From Scleroderma bovista (taxonomy: Eukaryota > Basidiomycota > Agaricomycetes > Boletales > Sclerodermataceae): a DNA stretch of 64,000 nucleotides. Positions 45,961 through 56,834 of this stretch are shown piece after piece (within the stretch, counting starts at the first letter, position 1; every line of letters begins with the position of its first letter). The stretch is taken from NCBI GenBank assembly GCA_037178675.1, contig JAYMGJ010000240.1, positions 1-64,000 on the forward strand, read 5' to 3'. The position numbers were made by a program, and so were the translations under genes. The notes below the pieces were generated by a model. That model searched no databases. It worked only from the letters and a program-made list of their open reading frames with translations, and was not told where the DNA came from.

Positions 45961-46415
45961 TGGTGGTTGGCATTGGCGGCGTTGGCCTCGTCATCTGGTG
46001 GTGGTGGGGTTATTATTGCGCTGGTAATGGTGTCGTCATGTTGGTGATGGTTGGCGCTGGTGACATTGGTGGACGGCCAAGTGGCCAGACGCTTCTCACG
46101 CATGCGTCAATGCTGGGATTGAGATACAAGGACTCACCTATGTCGTTTGGACCATCCACACATCCGCAAAGCGTCCCTATCGAATCGTCAGCAATGCAGA
46201 AGACTTACAAATGTCAGTGCTTCAGCATTCAGCATAGTTGGCTGTGTGTGATTGTTTATGTAAGACACTGTACCAAGCCGCAGCATCGCAGCCACACGGG
46301 TGTTTGTGAGTGTTTGCGGGGTCAGTGGGTTCCAAGATTGCAACCCCCACCCGTACCCGTGGACACCCTTATCCATGACCCATCATGGGTCACCAAACCC
46401 TTGTCCTTCACTAGG

Positions 46416-48509
46416 TGTCACGCACCAAACAGGTTTGGTACAGTGAACATGGAAGATAACACCTATATTGAATGATCCTTATGCGAAGGATAAGCATGAC
46501 GGACCCTCATCGTAGCCATCTATCGCACAAGACGACTATCCTGATGCGAGAGATGAATGCCAATGCAGACAGTCATCTATCGCACGAGAACCGCCAAGAA
46601 GCAGAAGAAACTGAAGGAATAATGTCAATTGTGGTATGAGAAAGGAATGCACACGTCTGCAGTCCAACTCCCATACCAGAACAATCAAAGAAGCTGAAGA
46701 ATTGATGGAGAAACCAAGGAGAAAGAGAAGAAATGATTTTTAGCACCCAAATGTCATTTTTAGGCGCCCAGTGCCAGCATTCTGATATTTTGAATAGCTC
46801 TGTCGTTTCTGAAGCTATCAGGCACGTGACTATACCATCAGAGAGCCTAGAACATGGTCTATCTGCCTGTCAAGTTCCGACGCAAATCTGTTCATTTCCC
46901 ACGGAGATATTCCCCCCACAATCCAGACGTTCACTTCATCGCTCACTATGGAGTCCGTATTTTCTCTGGATCATTTCTCCGCTATTGCTGCAGATCTCCA
47001 CTATGTCCTGCTCTTAGGACAGCCTCTCCCAGAGTTCCCGTGCACTGCCTGGCACATATCCTCCCAGCCTGCTCCCTCAGTCCCTCTCGTTCTCGGTCAG
47101 CGCGTTCTCCTCATCAGTCCTGCGTCAAGGACGTACTTTGGTCATCTTAGGTCTATTGTCAAGCTTGAAAAGTCTTCTCTGGTCGTCTCTGTGTCCCCTG
47201 AGCCCTCAGCCTATGGTCCCTTCCTCCCAGATACTTGCCATGTCCATCTTCCTCTGTCGTTCGTCTCACTTCCCTGGATGCGTCGAATTCAATACTCTAT
47301 CCGCTTCCCTACTTTCAGACAACGTCCCCCAGCACCATGACAGTTATTCCCCCCCACTTTATAGTGCTATTAGGAAGAAGAACCCTCTCTCGTTCTTTCC
47401 CAGAAGAGAGCTCGTCAAGAGAGCCCATGGTTGCGCTTCAGCAGCGCTAGAACACATGCACTATACCTTAGTGTATGCTGACCCCCCAAAAAGACCTCTG
47501 GACCCCTGGTACCCTTCTTGTGGCTGTTTTGTCTCGGATCAATCCCCCTATTAATCCCAGATCTTCCCCATTGTTGTCCCATCAAATTCCTGATGGTACA
47601 CAGCCCCCCATCAAACTTCTTAGGCTGTGCATCAATGACTCCTTCTGCTGTGCAGTGACTCATCCCTTGCTTACTGATGCTCTCTTGTCATCAGTATTAC
47701 TCTATCCCTTTCGCATTTTTGGTATATTACTCAGCTGATGACTCACTCCCTTACCAATCAATCTTGTCATGCAGCTTACTCATTCCTTTACTCAGCAGCT
47801 TATTCATGCTTCCTATGCTTACTCATTCCTGCTTATCCCTTGCTTACTGATCGCTTACAAACCCCTTACAAAGCTCTTACCAATCCCTTACCAATCCTTG
47901 ACAAATTCTGCTTACTCCCTTCTCTTTTTGTACTTTAATGCTGTGCCCCCCCATGTATTTAAACCCCTGGGCTCAGCCCAGTGAAAGAAGACCCAAATAG
48001 CACGAAATTATCCCTCTCTCAGTCCCTCTCAGTCAGTATCCGCTCAGCTCTTTGAGTCTTGTAGGCTTCAGTGAAGGTCTAAAGGCTCTGATATTCAAGT
48101 TTTATCCAATCTATTCAAGTCCAAGTCTTTCTCTAGGCTCAAGCGGAGTGTAGCCTGTCAATCCTTCATCCCCTATTGCTTCTGGACGTCAGGAGCCCCC
48201 TTGCTGCACCAATCTCTAGGTGTAGTATCGCTACTTCAGTCCCAGTCAACTCAATCCCCGCTTTGACACTTCCTAGGCTTTAGGAAGAGTCCAGACACCT
48301 ATCCCCTTCGTCTTCTATTGCTCCTGTACCCCAGGAGTATCCTGCATCACCGTCTGCATCACCCTGTTGGTGTAGATCCCCTTCCCTCCTCCTCAGCACA
48401 TCCTCTCTGGACACCGCGGAGGTAAACCACCACTCGCACAATTTCGTAGTCCTTTGTTGGTGTTGTGTTTGGGTTGTTGTTCTGACCCAAATCCACACTT
48501 TGACTCACA
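46416..48509 (+). mobile_element. Complete solo LTR, family A (2094 bp)
   Basis: Very close to 23656-25757. Its right flank is ACGG (48510-48513). Its left flank is masked by the hAT-like element, whose duplication covers the first six bases of this LTR; beyond the hAT the flank is ACGG (45135-45138), so the LTR has a perfect 4-bp duplication. It carries the best family A version of the LTR ORF. Confidence 0.9.
46948..47340 (+). CDS. Conserved LTR ORF, best family A version (130 codons)
   Basis: Starts MESVFSLDHFSAIAADL and ends RFPTFRQRPPAP. It lacks the TGA found after SLPWMR in other family A copies. No known domain; predicted mostly short hydrophobic strands (VPLVLGQRVLLISP, LVVSVSPEP), no signal peptide. 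Likely the ancestral family A reading frame. Confidence 0.5.
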   Translation: MESVFSLDHFSAIAADLHYVLLLGQPLPEFPCTAWHISSQPAPSVPLVLGQRVLLISPASRTYFGHLRSIVKLEKSSLVVSVSPEPSAYGPFLPDTCHVHLPLSFVSLPWMRRIQYSIRFPTFRQRPPAP

Positions 48510-49400
48510 ACGGTTCCAGAAAATCCTCCACAGCAGTCGTGCACATTAGCATCCCGAACAGAGAATACATGGGATGTGGTAGAGTCATACATGGTCCCAT
48601 GCAATCCATCATCTGCAGGACAATTCCTGTGTTCCCCCACCAGTACCACTGAAGATTATGAGCAAACTGCGCCACTGCCCACAAATGAGTTATGTGACTA
48701 TGATGTTATCGACATCAGTGTTGATGGACCACACTATGGGCCCAACCGCAGGCCACAATATCCATCCCCTCCCCTTGTGTCATTGTCTCGGGGTGATGAA
48801 GAAATGGCTCATCAAACCCATGTTTGAGCTCAAGGTAAGTACACCCTGTCATGCATCCAACATTTCTAACCATTTCACAGAGCAGTGGCAGAGGTATTGG
48901 GATCATGACGATACTGGCTCCCACAGTGAAGGTAAGTCAATATTTCATCTGGCTGCTCTCGGTATCAAATCTGTTTAGATGATTGGTGGCAGCATATGTA
49001 CATGCTGGCTCATATGGACACTGTAACAGCAGAATTTGATACACTGTGGGACGAATGTGAGTGCTACAGTCCCTTTTTGCAACATATTACTTACAAAGAC
49101 CTAGTTGAGGCTGTGCATGGATTTGGACTCTGATTTTACAAAGGCCACTGGCAGCCATCGCCCACAAGGAAGGACTTGGATCAACCTTTGTTTTCAATGT
49201 ATAATACATATGCAAACATGCTTATTGCAGAGATGTGGCAGTGGCACCAGTTACTTACACATCAGGCAACATTGGCACATTTCTGCAATGGGCTCTGCCA
49301 CAGGTCAGAGCTTGGGGCGGGAGAGTCAGATGACTCGATAGGTGATGGGCAGGACCTTGATGCATTGATAGACTTGGACCCTGATGCATTGTAAACACAT
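48510..49400. other. Decayed gene pieces
   Basis: The minus strand near 48510-48570 continues the broken cysteine-cluster gene (MYSLFGMLMCTTAVEDFLEP). The plus strand 48576-49394 holds coding-like runs with GT..AG boundaries (DDWWQHMYMLAHMDTVTAEF; LFSMYNTYANMLIAEMWQWH) of unknown family. Confidence 0.35.
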
Positions 49401-49419
49401 TTCATTCCCTGTACATTGT

Positions 49420-50343
49420 TATGTGCCAAAAATATATGTTTCATGGTATGGAAAGCCCTGGCCAGTACAAAAATTATTTACGTGTCTTTCTTGGGCTTGG
49501 AGTGGGGATATCTGCATATGGTCTTGGGGGGCACTTTTCTTTCCTGTGTGGAGCATCTCTTCTTTTCTGGATTGTGTCCACCTCCAGCATGTCCATTGCA
49601 CAATTCATTGGGATCAGATAGTGCTGCAGATAGTTCCATAAGCAAAGGTTTGCAATCACTTTGACACCACAGCTCACCCATCTGGTCGTGCAGTATGACA
49701 CCCTGGGTAATTGCAACACTTGCATCTGTGGCTATGAAGTATTTATCCTGTTATATTTTCAGGACTAGTATTCCGCACCTTTTCTCTTTACCCACGGCTT
49801 AGGCCTGGTTTGCACAGTGCCATTAGGGCCATTGCCTAGCTATAAGTTAGACTTTCTCCTAGAATTTGATTTATTTATGTTACCTATTTTCTTCCTCCAT
49901 GCTGGAGCGGGCTGTAGTTGACCAGTTCCCATGGTTCCTCCTCCAGACATCGGTTGGTCTGGATTTTATTAGCTGATGGATTATTTTCAAATGTGTTACT
50001 TACTCCCATTCATGTTGCTGACTTTCTTTGACTGGCCAACTTTCCCAACATTGTGGGTACACTGACCTGCTGAAGCAGTACCTGCGGGAACCAATTCTAA
50101 TGTAGAACAAGAGGACTTGGCTCCCACTGGCCTGATACCCATGGCCATATTATTAGCAGGATGTCCACCAGAGGAGCCACAAATTTCGCCATGATCTGAA
50201 TAATATTTAGTGGATAATATCTGTTTACCTGTATCACATACTATCAGTGGGAATTGATCCCAGTGCAGCACCATTGGACTTGACACCTGCAGGTTTCTGA
50301 CCCACAGCCATTGCATTTGATGAATGTCCAATGGAGGAGCCAC
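49420..50343 (-). pseudogene. Second copy of the tandem-exon hypothetical gene
   Basis: Inverted relative of 29285-29960: exons SNGAALGSIPTD, DHGEICGSSGGHPANNMAMG, VGKVGQSKKVSN with the same short introns. It extends further downstream than copy 1 (ITQGVILHDQMGELWCQSDC .. KKDT, about 49478-49700) because copy 1 is cut there by gypsy element 2. Confidence 0.4.
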
Positions 50344-50347
50344 ACGA

Positions 50348-51604
50348 TGTCACGCACCAAACAGGTTTGGTACAGTGAACATGGAAGATGACACCTATAT
50401 TGAATGATCCATATGTGAAGGATAAGCACAATGGACCCTCATCATAGCCATCTATCGCACAAGAAGACTATCCTGATGTGAGAGATGAATGCCAATGCAG
50501 ACAGTCATCTATCGCATGAGAACCACCAAGAAGCAGAAGAAACTGAAGGAATAATGTCAATTGTGGTATGAGAAAGGATTGCACACATCTGCAGTCCAAC
50601 TCCCATACCAGAATGATCAAAGAAGCCAAAGAATTGATGGAGAAATGAAGGAGAAAGAGAAGAAATGATTTTTAGCACCCAAATGTCATTTTTAGGCGCC
50701 CAGTGCTGGCATTCCAGTATTTTGAGTAGCTCCATCGTTTCTGAAGCTGTCAGGCACGTGACTATATTGTCAGAGAGCCTAGAATGTGGTCTATCTGCCT
50801 GTCAAGTTCCAATGCAAATCTGTTCATTTCCCACAGAGATATTCCCCCCGCAATCCAGACGTTCGCTTCATCGCTCACTATGGAGTCCATATTTTCTCTG
50901 GATCATTTCTCCGCTATTGCTGCAGATCTCCACTATGTCCTGCTCTTAGGACAGCCTCTCCTAGAGTTCCTGTGCACTGCCTGGCACATATCTTCCCAGC
51001 CTGCTCCCTCAGTCCCTCTCATTCTCAGTCAGTGCATTCTCCTCGTCAGTCCTGCGTCAAGGACGTACTTTGGTCATCTTAGGTCTATTGTCAAGCTTGA
51101 AAAGTCTTCTCTGGTCGTCTCTGTGTCCCCTGAGCCCTCAGCCTATGGTCCCTTCCTCCCAGATACTTGCCATGTCCATCTTCCTCTGTCGTTCATCTCA
51201 CTTCCCTGGATGCATTGAATTCAATACTCTATCTGCTTCCCTACTTTCAGACGACATTCCCCAGCACCATGACAGTTGTGCCCCCACTTTATAGTGCTAT
51301 TAGGAAGAACCCTCTCTCATTCTTTCCCAGAAGAGAGCTTGTCAAGAGAGCCCATGGTTGCGCCTCAGCAGTGCTAGAACAGAGTCCAGACCTCTATCCC
51401 CTTTGTCATCTATTGCTCCTGTACTCCAGGAGTATCCTGCATCATCATCTGCATCACCCTGTTGGTGTAGATCCCCTTCCCCTGTCCTCAGCACATCCTC
51501 TCTGGACACTGTGGAGGTAAACCACCACTCGCACATTTTTGTAGTCCTTTGTTGGTGTTGTGTTTGGGTTATTACTCCAACCCAAATCCACACTTTGACT
51601 CACA
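50348..51604 (+). mobile_element. Family A LTR with internal deletion
   Basis: Has both family A ends, but about 0.85 kb including the promoter is missing at about 51378 (GCTAGAAC joined to AGAGTCCAGAC). The LTR ORF is present (50784-51218). Flanks ACGA and CCAG do not match, so the locus was rearranged. Confidence 0.87.
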
Positions 51605-52122
51605 CCAGTAAAGAGCTTCACATGCTTGGAGGTAGCGTTCTTCATCTACAAGATATGTCACCATGCACTGAATCTTCACATTCAAGCAAATGACTTCTTC
51701 CTCAGCCCAGCACAACTTGAAGTATGTATTGAGAGCAAGTCAAGTGTTGGGTGAAGCCCATGGATGCATTGAGATGTCTTTCCTTGTGTCCCTGAGAAGG
51801 TTGAAGTCAGTCAGGAATGCATACTCAAAAACTTCATCGAATTCTAGCATGTGACGGCCAAGGGCTTTGGCTGCAGCATTGTAACTTTGCTGCTCGAGGT
51901 CAGATAAGTTGAGACAGGCATGGTTGCCAACTTACTGAGATTTGCATACACTTCCATTTCGTCATTGTATTCGAAATAGGATGCAATGGCCTGCCTTCTG
52001 TGACAAATCAATGCATATTGAATGGACGGGGCAAGGGTGTTGCTCTTGGAAAATGCCTGCTCGCAACCTTCGAGATCTTCAAGTCCAAGCCCTTCAATGT
52101 ATGTCATGAGATTGTCCAGCTG
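51605..52122 (-). pseudogene. KDZ-type transposase fragment
   Basis: The minus strand carries YIEGLGLEDLEGCEQAFSKS, PSIQYALICHRRQAIASYFE, YNDEMEVYANLSKL and after a frame change EQQSYNAAAKALGRHMLEFD. The GLEDLEGCE..FSKSN block is characteristic of Kyakuja-Dileera-Zisupton transposases of basidiomycetes. Both ends are cut, by a family A LTR and a family C LTR. Confidence 0.75.
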
Positions 52123-52663
52123 TGTCAAGTCTGGGTCTACTCCAGTAGGGGGTCCAGTCAGGTCCAGATGAAGGTGGACGAAGGAAGAGGGCAGAGGGCT
52201 GGAAAAGGGATTAGTCTGGCCAGAGTTGGTGACCGCTTGGATTCAACGACAAGGACGATGTGCATTGATCCCTTGTGTAGGTTCTGGTCAAGGTGATGGA
52301 GACAGAGACAGAGACAGAGACAGACAGAGACCAGAGTAGTGACTAAGTTGATTTCAGACTGAGGAGTACAGAATAATCTACAGAGTACTTATACTAAGTG
52401 CAAACTAGGGACAAGTATATATGGTGACAAGTAAACAGCCTAATGGCGGACAAAGGACAACCAGAGTAAGGGATAGATCAGGTCCAATGAAAATAAAGTC
52501 AGGTCCGATGAAAATAAACCAGGTCTGGTGAAAATGATACAAGGCAGGAGATATATTGAGTATGTGGAGAACTCATGAACAGGCAGGGCAGATGGGGAAG
52601 TGTGGTAAGGACTGGATGCAGACTAGACCAAGGGTCATAGTTAGCAGAAGCATATCTGCACAA
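52123..52663 (-). mobile_element. Family C LTR, inverted, 5'-truncated
   Basis: The reverse complement matches 8804-9444 from its 3' end (TGTCAAGTCTGGG at 52123) up to about ATCTGC, where a copia LTR interrupts it. A (GAGACA)n-like run occurs at 52290-52330. Confidence 0.85.
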
Positions 52664-52951
52664 TGTTGAAGAAATACCTATATACATAGAGGAACTGCTA
52701 CTCCAACTCACCTGTTGGGTGGAGTGCACAACCAGAGATGGTAGTGGTAGCTGGTTAAGAGCTGTAATATTATATAAGCAATGAACACTGTTTATATACA
52801 ACAAACATTGTGACGTGTGACTGTGACGCATGACATGTGACATGTAACATCTACTCTAAAGAGGACTATTACTAAGTCTACACTAATATGGGTCACAGTC
52901 TTGTGCGCACTTCATCAACGGTTTACGCCGGGTGCACGTGCGACTTCAACA
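52664..52951 (-). repeat. Copia LTR, inverted (288 bp)
   Basis: Ends TGTTGAAG and CTTCAACA as in 22091-22351, with which it is highly similar. A polypurine tract (inverted CTCCCCCTC) adjoins at 52952. Confidence 0.85.
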
Positions 52952-53163
52952 CTCCCCCTCGCTGTGCTGCATGTAGAGCACTTCAGCGAATAAGGTGCTA
53001 GATGCTGCCAGAGGGAAACTGTAAGCCTAGTTGAGCTCTGAACTTCGCGAACTTCTCATGGGGTAAGTTCTTGGTGAGCAGATCGGCGGGATTCTCAGCA
53101 CCATCAATGAAGAATAATTCCACGTTACCTTTCACAACTGACTTGCGGATTCCGTGATAGCGG
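52952..53163 (-). pseudogene. Copia RNase H C-terminal remnant
   Basis: The minus strand encodes RYHGIRKSVVKGNVELFFID, GAENPADLLTKNLP and KFRELN, the end of copia pol. It is cut at 53163 by the small LTR element. Confidence 0.8.
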
Positions 53164-53442
53164 TGTAGAGACAGTCCTGTCTCTAGGTGTAGAATTGGTA
53201 GTACTGATACTGGACTCTTACCTTAGCTATGTAGGCTTGTACTTAGCTTACTAAGCAAAAAAAAGATCCTTCTCTTCAGTGTATATCTTTGAGCTCAGTC
53301 TTGGAGTGACTGAACCACCCTTCCACTCTCTAGTTTCTTAGTCTCCTTAGTCCTTGGGAGCCTTGCCAAACCTCCAGAAGTCCCTGGGTCGAATGCACCT
53401 CATCTGAGGGAGCAGCCACCCAAACACATTGTTATCTTTTCA
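53164..53442 (+). repeat. Left LTR of TRIM-like element
   Basis: TGTAGAGACAGTCC .. TTATCTTTTCA. Confidence 0.85.
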
Positions 53443-54493
53443 ACTGGAGCCCACCGCGAGGGATTTCTGTGTCTTGGCACTCCCTACCCTGTCCCTAGAT
53501 CCCTCTTAACCAACTACAGTCACTCCTTAGCTTTTCCCATCATTTTTCCCAGAGTTTTCAGCATCTTCTCCTCCTCCCCCCCTTGAGTTTGGTGCATATC
53601 TCGCTCCCTTTTGCGCTGGATCTTTCGCTTTTCTGGACTCAAGATCTACTCGTCGAGGGCTTTCGAACGGTGCCGGGGTCATCGCGATTAGGTCAGCGGT
53701 TGCGGAGATATTCGCATTTTCGCAATTGGGTGGAGTTTGGGACTGATAGGTCGATATCTCGGGATCTAAGGCTCGTCCTGCTTCGTCCTTTCGTGTCCTA
53801 ACCCCTCTGTACTATGGCAACACCATCCTATCACGCCGCGTCCATCCGTCCAGCCGTTCCCTCGCTATGCTGCGCTTCTCCTCCTCCCCCCCTCTTTCTG
53901 AGATTCGTCCATTCTGCCTCTGTTTCTCGACCGGCCCTTTCATCCTTTTAGTCTCTAGTTCTCTCGATCTCGTCGATTTCGTATACGTTTTTACGTCACG
54001 CGTTTCCCTTGCTGTTCCGGAGATATTCGCATTTTGGAGTCCAGAGAGGAGGGAGAATGATCCGCATCTATGTCGACGGTTTCTGCGCTGGTCCCTTATC
54101 GCTTCTAGGGCCAAGTACTACTCGATGAGGGCTTTCTAACGCCACCTTGATCGCCCCAATCGCCCCAGCCGTTCCGGAGATATCTCCAATTCTTCGCCCT
54201 TGTCCTCCTCCCCCTCCACTTTTTGCCTTTTTTAGGTGCTCTCTCCTATCCTCCTGCCTCAGGACTGCTTCTCCTGCCATTCCCCATCCTTGTTAGTCAA
54301 CCTCTTGCCGTCCTTAGGTCTGGGGACCACTCTGATGACGTGCGGAGTGTTCGTGTTCCCAGGGTTATGTGAGTCTGTGCATTTTTGATGGACTGTTTGG
54401 TGTTTTGGAAGGTTTAGTGGGTCTTTGGTTATGGTTTGGTGTGGTTGGTGAGTGCCTGACTGGGGACAGTCAGTGTTTCAAGTGCCTGGGAGG

Positions 54494-54772
54494 TGTAGAG
54501 ACAGTCCTGTCTCTAGGTGTAGAATTGGTAGTACTGATACTGGACTCTTACCTTAGCTATGTAGGCTTGTACTTAGCTTACTAAGCAAAAAAAAGATCCT
54601 TCTCTTCAGTGTATATCTTTGAGCTCAGTCTTGGAGTGACTGAACCACCCTTCCACTCTCTAGTTTCCTAGTCTCCTTAGTCCCTGGGAGCCTTGCCAGA
54701 CCTCCAGAAGTCCCTGGGTCGAATGCACCTCATCTGAGGGAGCAGCCACCCAAACACATTGTTATCTTTTCA
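54494..54772 (+). repeat. Right LTR of TRIM-like element
   Basis: Same sequence as the left LTR except for about three transitions. Confidence 0.85.
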
Positions 54773-55592
54773 GCGGCCATCTCGAAAACGCTGTATCTGA
54801 TTTTGACTTCACATTTTGCTGTAGTACACGTGTCATGTGTCACGTGTTTTTTGATGTTCGAATCCATGTACTAGAGATAGGCTCGGTTTAAAGCCGGTTT
54901 TAACCAGTTCCAAGCCAAATAAATTTGTATTTGGTTACAAATAGCTAGTAACTGCAAACTGGGGTTTGGTTTGGTTCTTTAATTTGAGGTAATGGTTTGG
55001 TTTGCAATTGCTGCATTGGGTTATGTAATAGCTGTCAAGGACCACAACTGGTTCGGGTTTAGCCGAACGCGGAAATACTAATTTCAAGGCACTGCAACCA
55101 CCAGTCTGTTTTTGGTATTGTATTAGTCTCGTTCCCGACATTGAGGGTATCACGAGTGCACCTTATATTACACTGACAGTGACAGAAACTACATAGGATC
55201 TGGAACCGAGATTAGTATTGTATCTGATTCCTTCTTGTTCACGCAATTATAGATTGATGATTACCACCTGTGGGAAGAAGAGCTGGCAAAGTCTAGGCAC
55301 CCTTGTACCTGGGTTGACCTGTGTTGAACACTAACACCATTACATACAGACCATGTCACTTCTCGTAGATAAACTCTCCTGTTCTATTGGTATTAACTGT
55401 TTCTTGTATCCACACAAGCATGCCACCTTCCTGGGCAAGGTGCCTGCCATCCATGGTAGTACACATTATCAGTAGATCTAGTATGGTATCATAAATCCAT
55501 GGCTACCCAAATAATTGATAACTTGGGCAAATGCATTTGTTCAAGAGTAGAAAAAAAAAGGACAGATGTGTCCGTATACAAACACAGACACC
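54773..55592. other. Spacer with a possible hAT end
   Basis: TAGAGATAGGCTCGG followed by GGTTTTAACCAG-type words (54868-54910) resembles the left end of the hAT at 33689. No matching opposite end was found. A CACGTGTCATGTGTCACGTG imperfect palindrome lies near 54826-54846. No gene is supported. Confidence 0.35.
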
Positions 55593-56798
55593 TCACACTG
55601 CATTGTCTTTGCAGTGCCATTCCTGCACGGAATACTGCTCCGGCACATGGTCATCACCATCTGGCAAACATGCAGGCTGCTTTGAGAACACATTGGGTTC
55701 ACCAACCTCCGCGCGCAACGGAATTAAGCGTGCATTCCTTCCCTGGCTAGACCGCTGGGTGTTCTCTGAGACCGTAGACTGGTGGGTACGGGCCCACTCA
55801 GACCCTGACGCCCAGATTGTTGCACACAAGACGCCAATGACAGAGACGTAACTGTTTATGAGCATGAACATGGTTCCCACAGCATAGGAACGGCTTGTGG
55901 TGATACAGATGAGTTGAGCGATATTCATAATCAGCGGGAAAATGAAGTTAGCGACGGCAATAAAAAAAATTTGCCGGATTCGTTCCGTAACGGTATTGGC
56001 TACAGTGCGGTGACGGTGAGGAATGCCAGTGGCATCTTGGAAGCGAATAGGCACTTACACAGTTTGAACATGGAAGTTCTGGAATGCAACTTATACAGGA
56101 AGAAAGTGACACTGTACCTGGATTTATTTGATGAATAAGTGCTATTTTTCGGGCCAGTAATGAGAGGAGAAATCTTACATATTGTCTAAGATCTGCATTG
56201 ACCACTCAGCGGTTATGTACGGGTTACGGAACCACGTAGCCTCCGCATGCTGCACAAGGGACTGCAAGGAGTACGTGGACTGGACGAAGTTACGGAGATA
56301 GAGGGACTATCCATAGGCCGTCAGGGCTAAGAGGAATGGGATAACGTTTGCACACACCAAGGTGATGAGACGGCCGCATTTGATGCATGCGGGAAACGCA
56401 AAGACCTTGAAGAGCGTAAGCCTCGGTGTGATTCCGATGGGGTAGAGTGCGAGGAGGCGGGTGAGCAAAATCGAGTCGTAAAAAAGCGGGGGAAAAATCG
56501 CGAAGAAGATAGTAGCAACATATACACTCTCCGGAATCACATGGAACGGGTTGAGGATGGATTTGCCACTTGTAATGCCATTCAGAATGCACAAAACAGT
56601 AGCCACCAAAATGGCAATCACGTTCAGGCGGAATACAGAGCGCTTGCGCGACTGCGGCGTCGAAAAGACGAACAAGACGACCAGCAAGGTCAATAGACAG
56701 GCGGAGAATGCAGTAACCCCAACGACGAAGTTGAAGGATGGATGTATCTCGTCAATGAACGTGGTGATGATCAACTGTGTGTCGGCGGACTGCGACAT
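55593..56798 (-). pseudogene. Seven-transmembrane protein with one in-frame stop
   Basis: Minus-strand gene from ATG 56798 (MSQSADTQLI). Hydrophobic segments: VVGVTAFSACLLTLLVVLFV, VIAILVATVLCILNG, VATIFFAIFPPLFYDSILL, LITLVCANVIPFLLALT, a region MYSVTFFLYKL, IFFIAVANFIFPLIMNIAQL and MFMLINSYVSVIGVLCATIW; seven in all, receptor-like topology. A TAG at 56307-56309 (after LLALTAYG) interrupts the first exon, but the frame stays open and protein-like (LYLRNFVQSTYSLQ .. YITAEWSMQILDN). Two short introns follow (GTAAGATTTC..CCAG; GTAAGTGCC..TGTAG). The C-terminus ends near 55593. Ligand and pathway cannot be inferred. The stop suggests a recent loss or a sequencing error. Confidence 0.7.
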
Positions 56799-56834
56799 CC
56801 TGATAAGGGCACAAGTCTTGTATCCCAGAGTCAA

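Larger units (their letters stand above)
45145..46413. mobile_element. Non-autonomous hAT-like element (1269 bp)
   Basis: Terminal inverted repeats TAGGGAAGGACACGGGT / TAGTGAAGGACAAGGGT (15 of 17 match) and a perfect 8-bp duplication GGTGTCAC (45137-45144, 46414-46421) identify hAT. Ends are rich in (AACCC)-like words. The interior is a minisatellite and GTT triplets, with no transposase. Confidence 0.88.
53164..54772 (+). mobile_element. Small non-autonomous LTR retrotransposon (TRIM-like)
   Basis: Two direct 279-bp LTRs (53164-53442, 54494-54772) with three or so differences flank about 1.05 kb without coding capacity. TGG (PBS-like ACTGGAGCCC) follows the left LTR, and a purine run (GGGAGG) precedes the right one. 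Flanks AGCGG/(A)GCGG give a 4- to 5-bp duplication. The interior repeats GAGATATTCGCATTTT/GAGATATCTCC-type modules. Confidence 0.82.

Noticed and set aside
45505..46475. Long Val/Leu-rich open frames in the hAT-like element
   Set aside because: Frames follow a minisatellite and GTT tract; no start context or domain.
49421..49621. Small membrane protein on the plus strand
   Set aside because: It lies antisense to a better-supported exon of the duplicated hypothetical gene.
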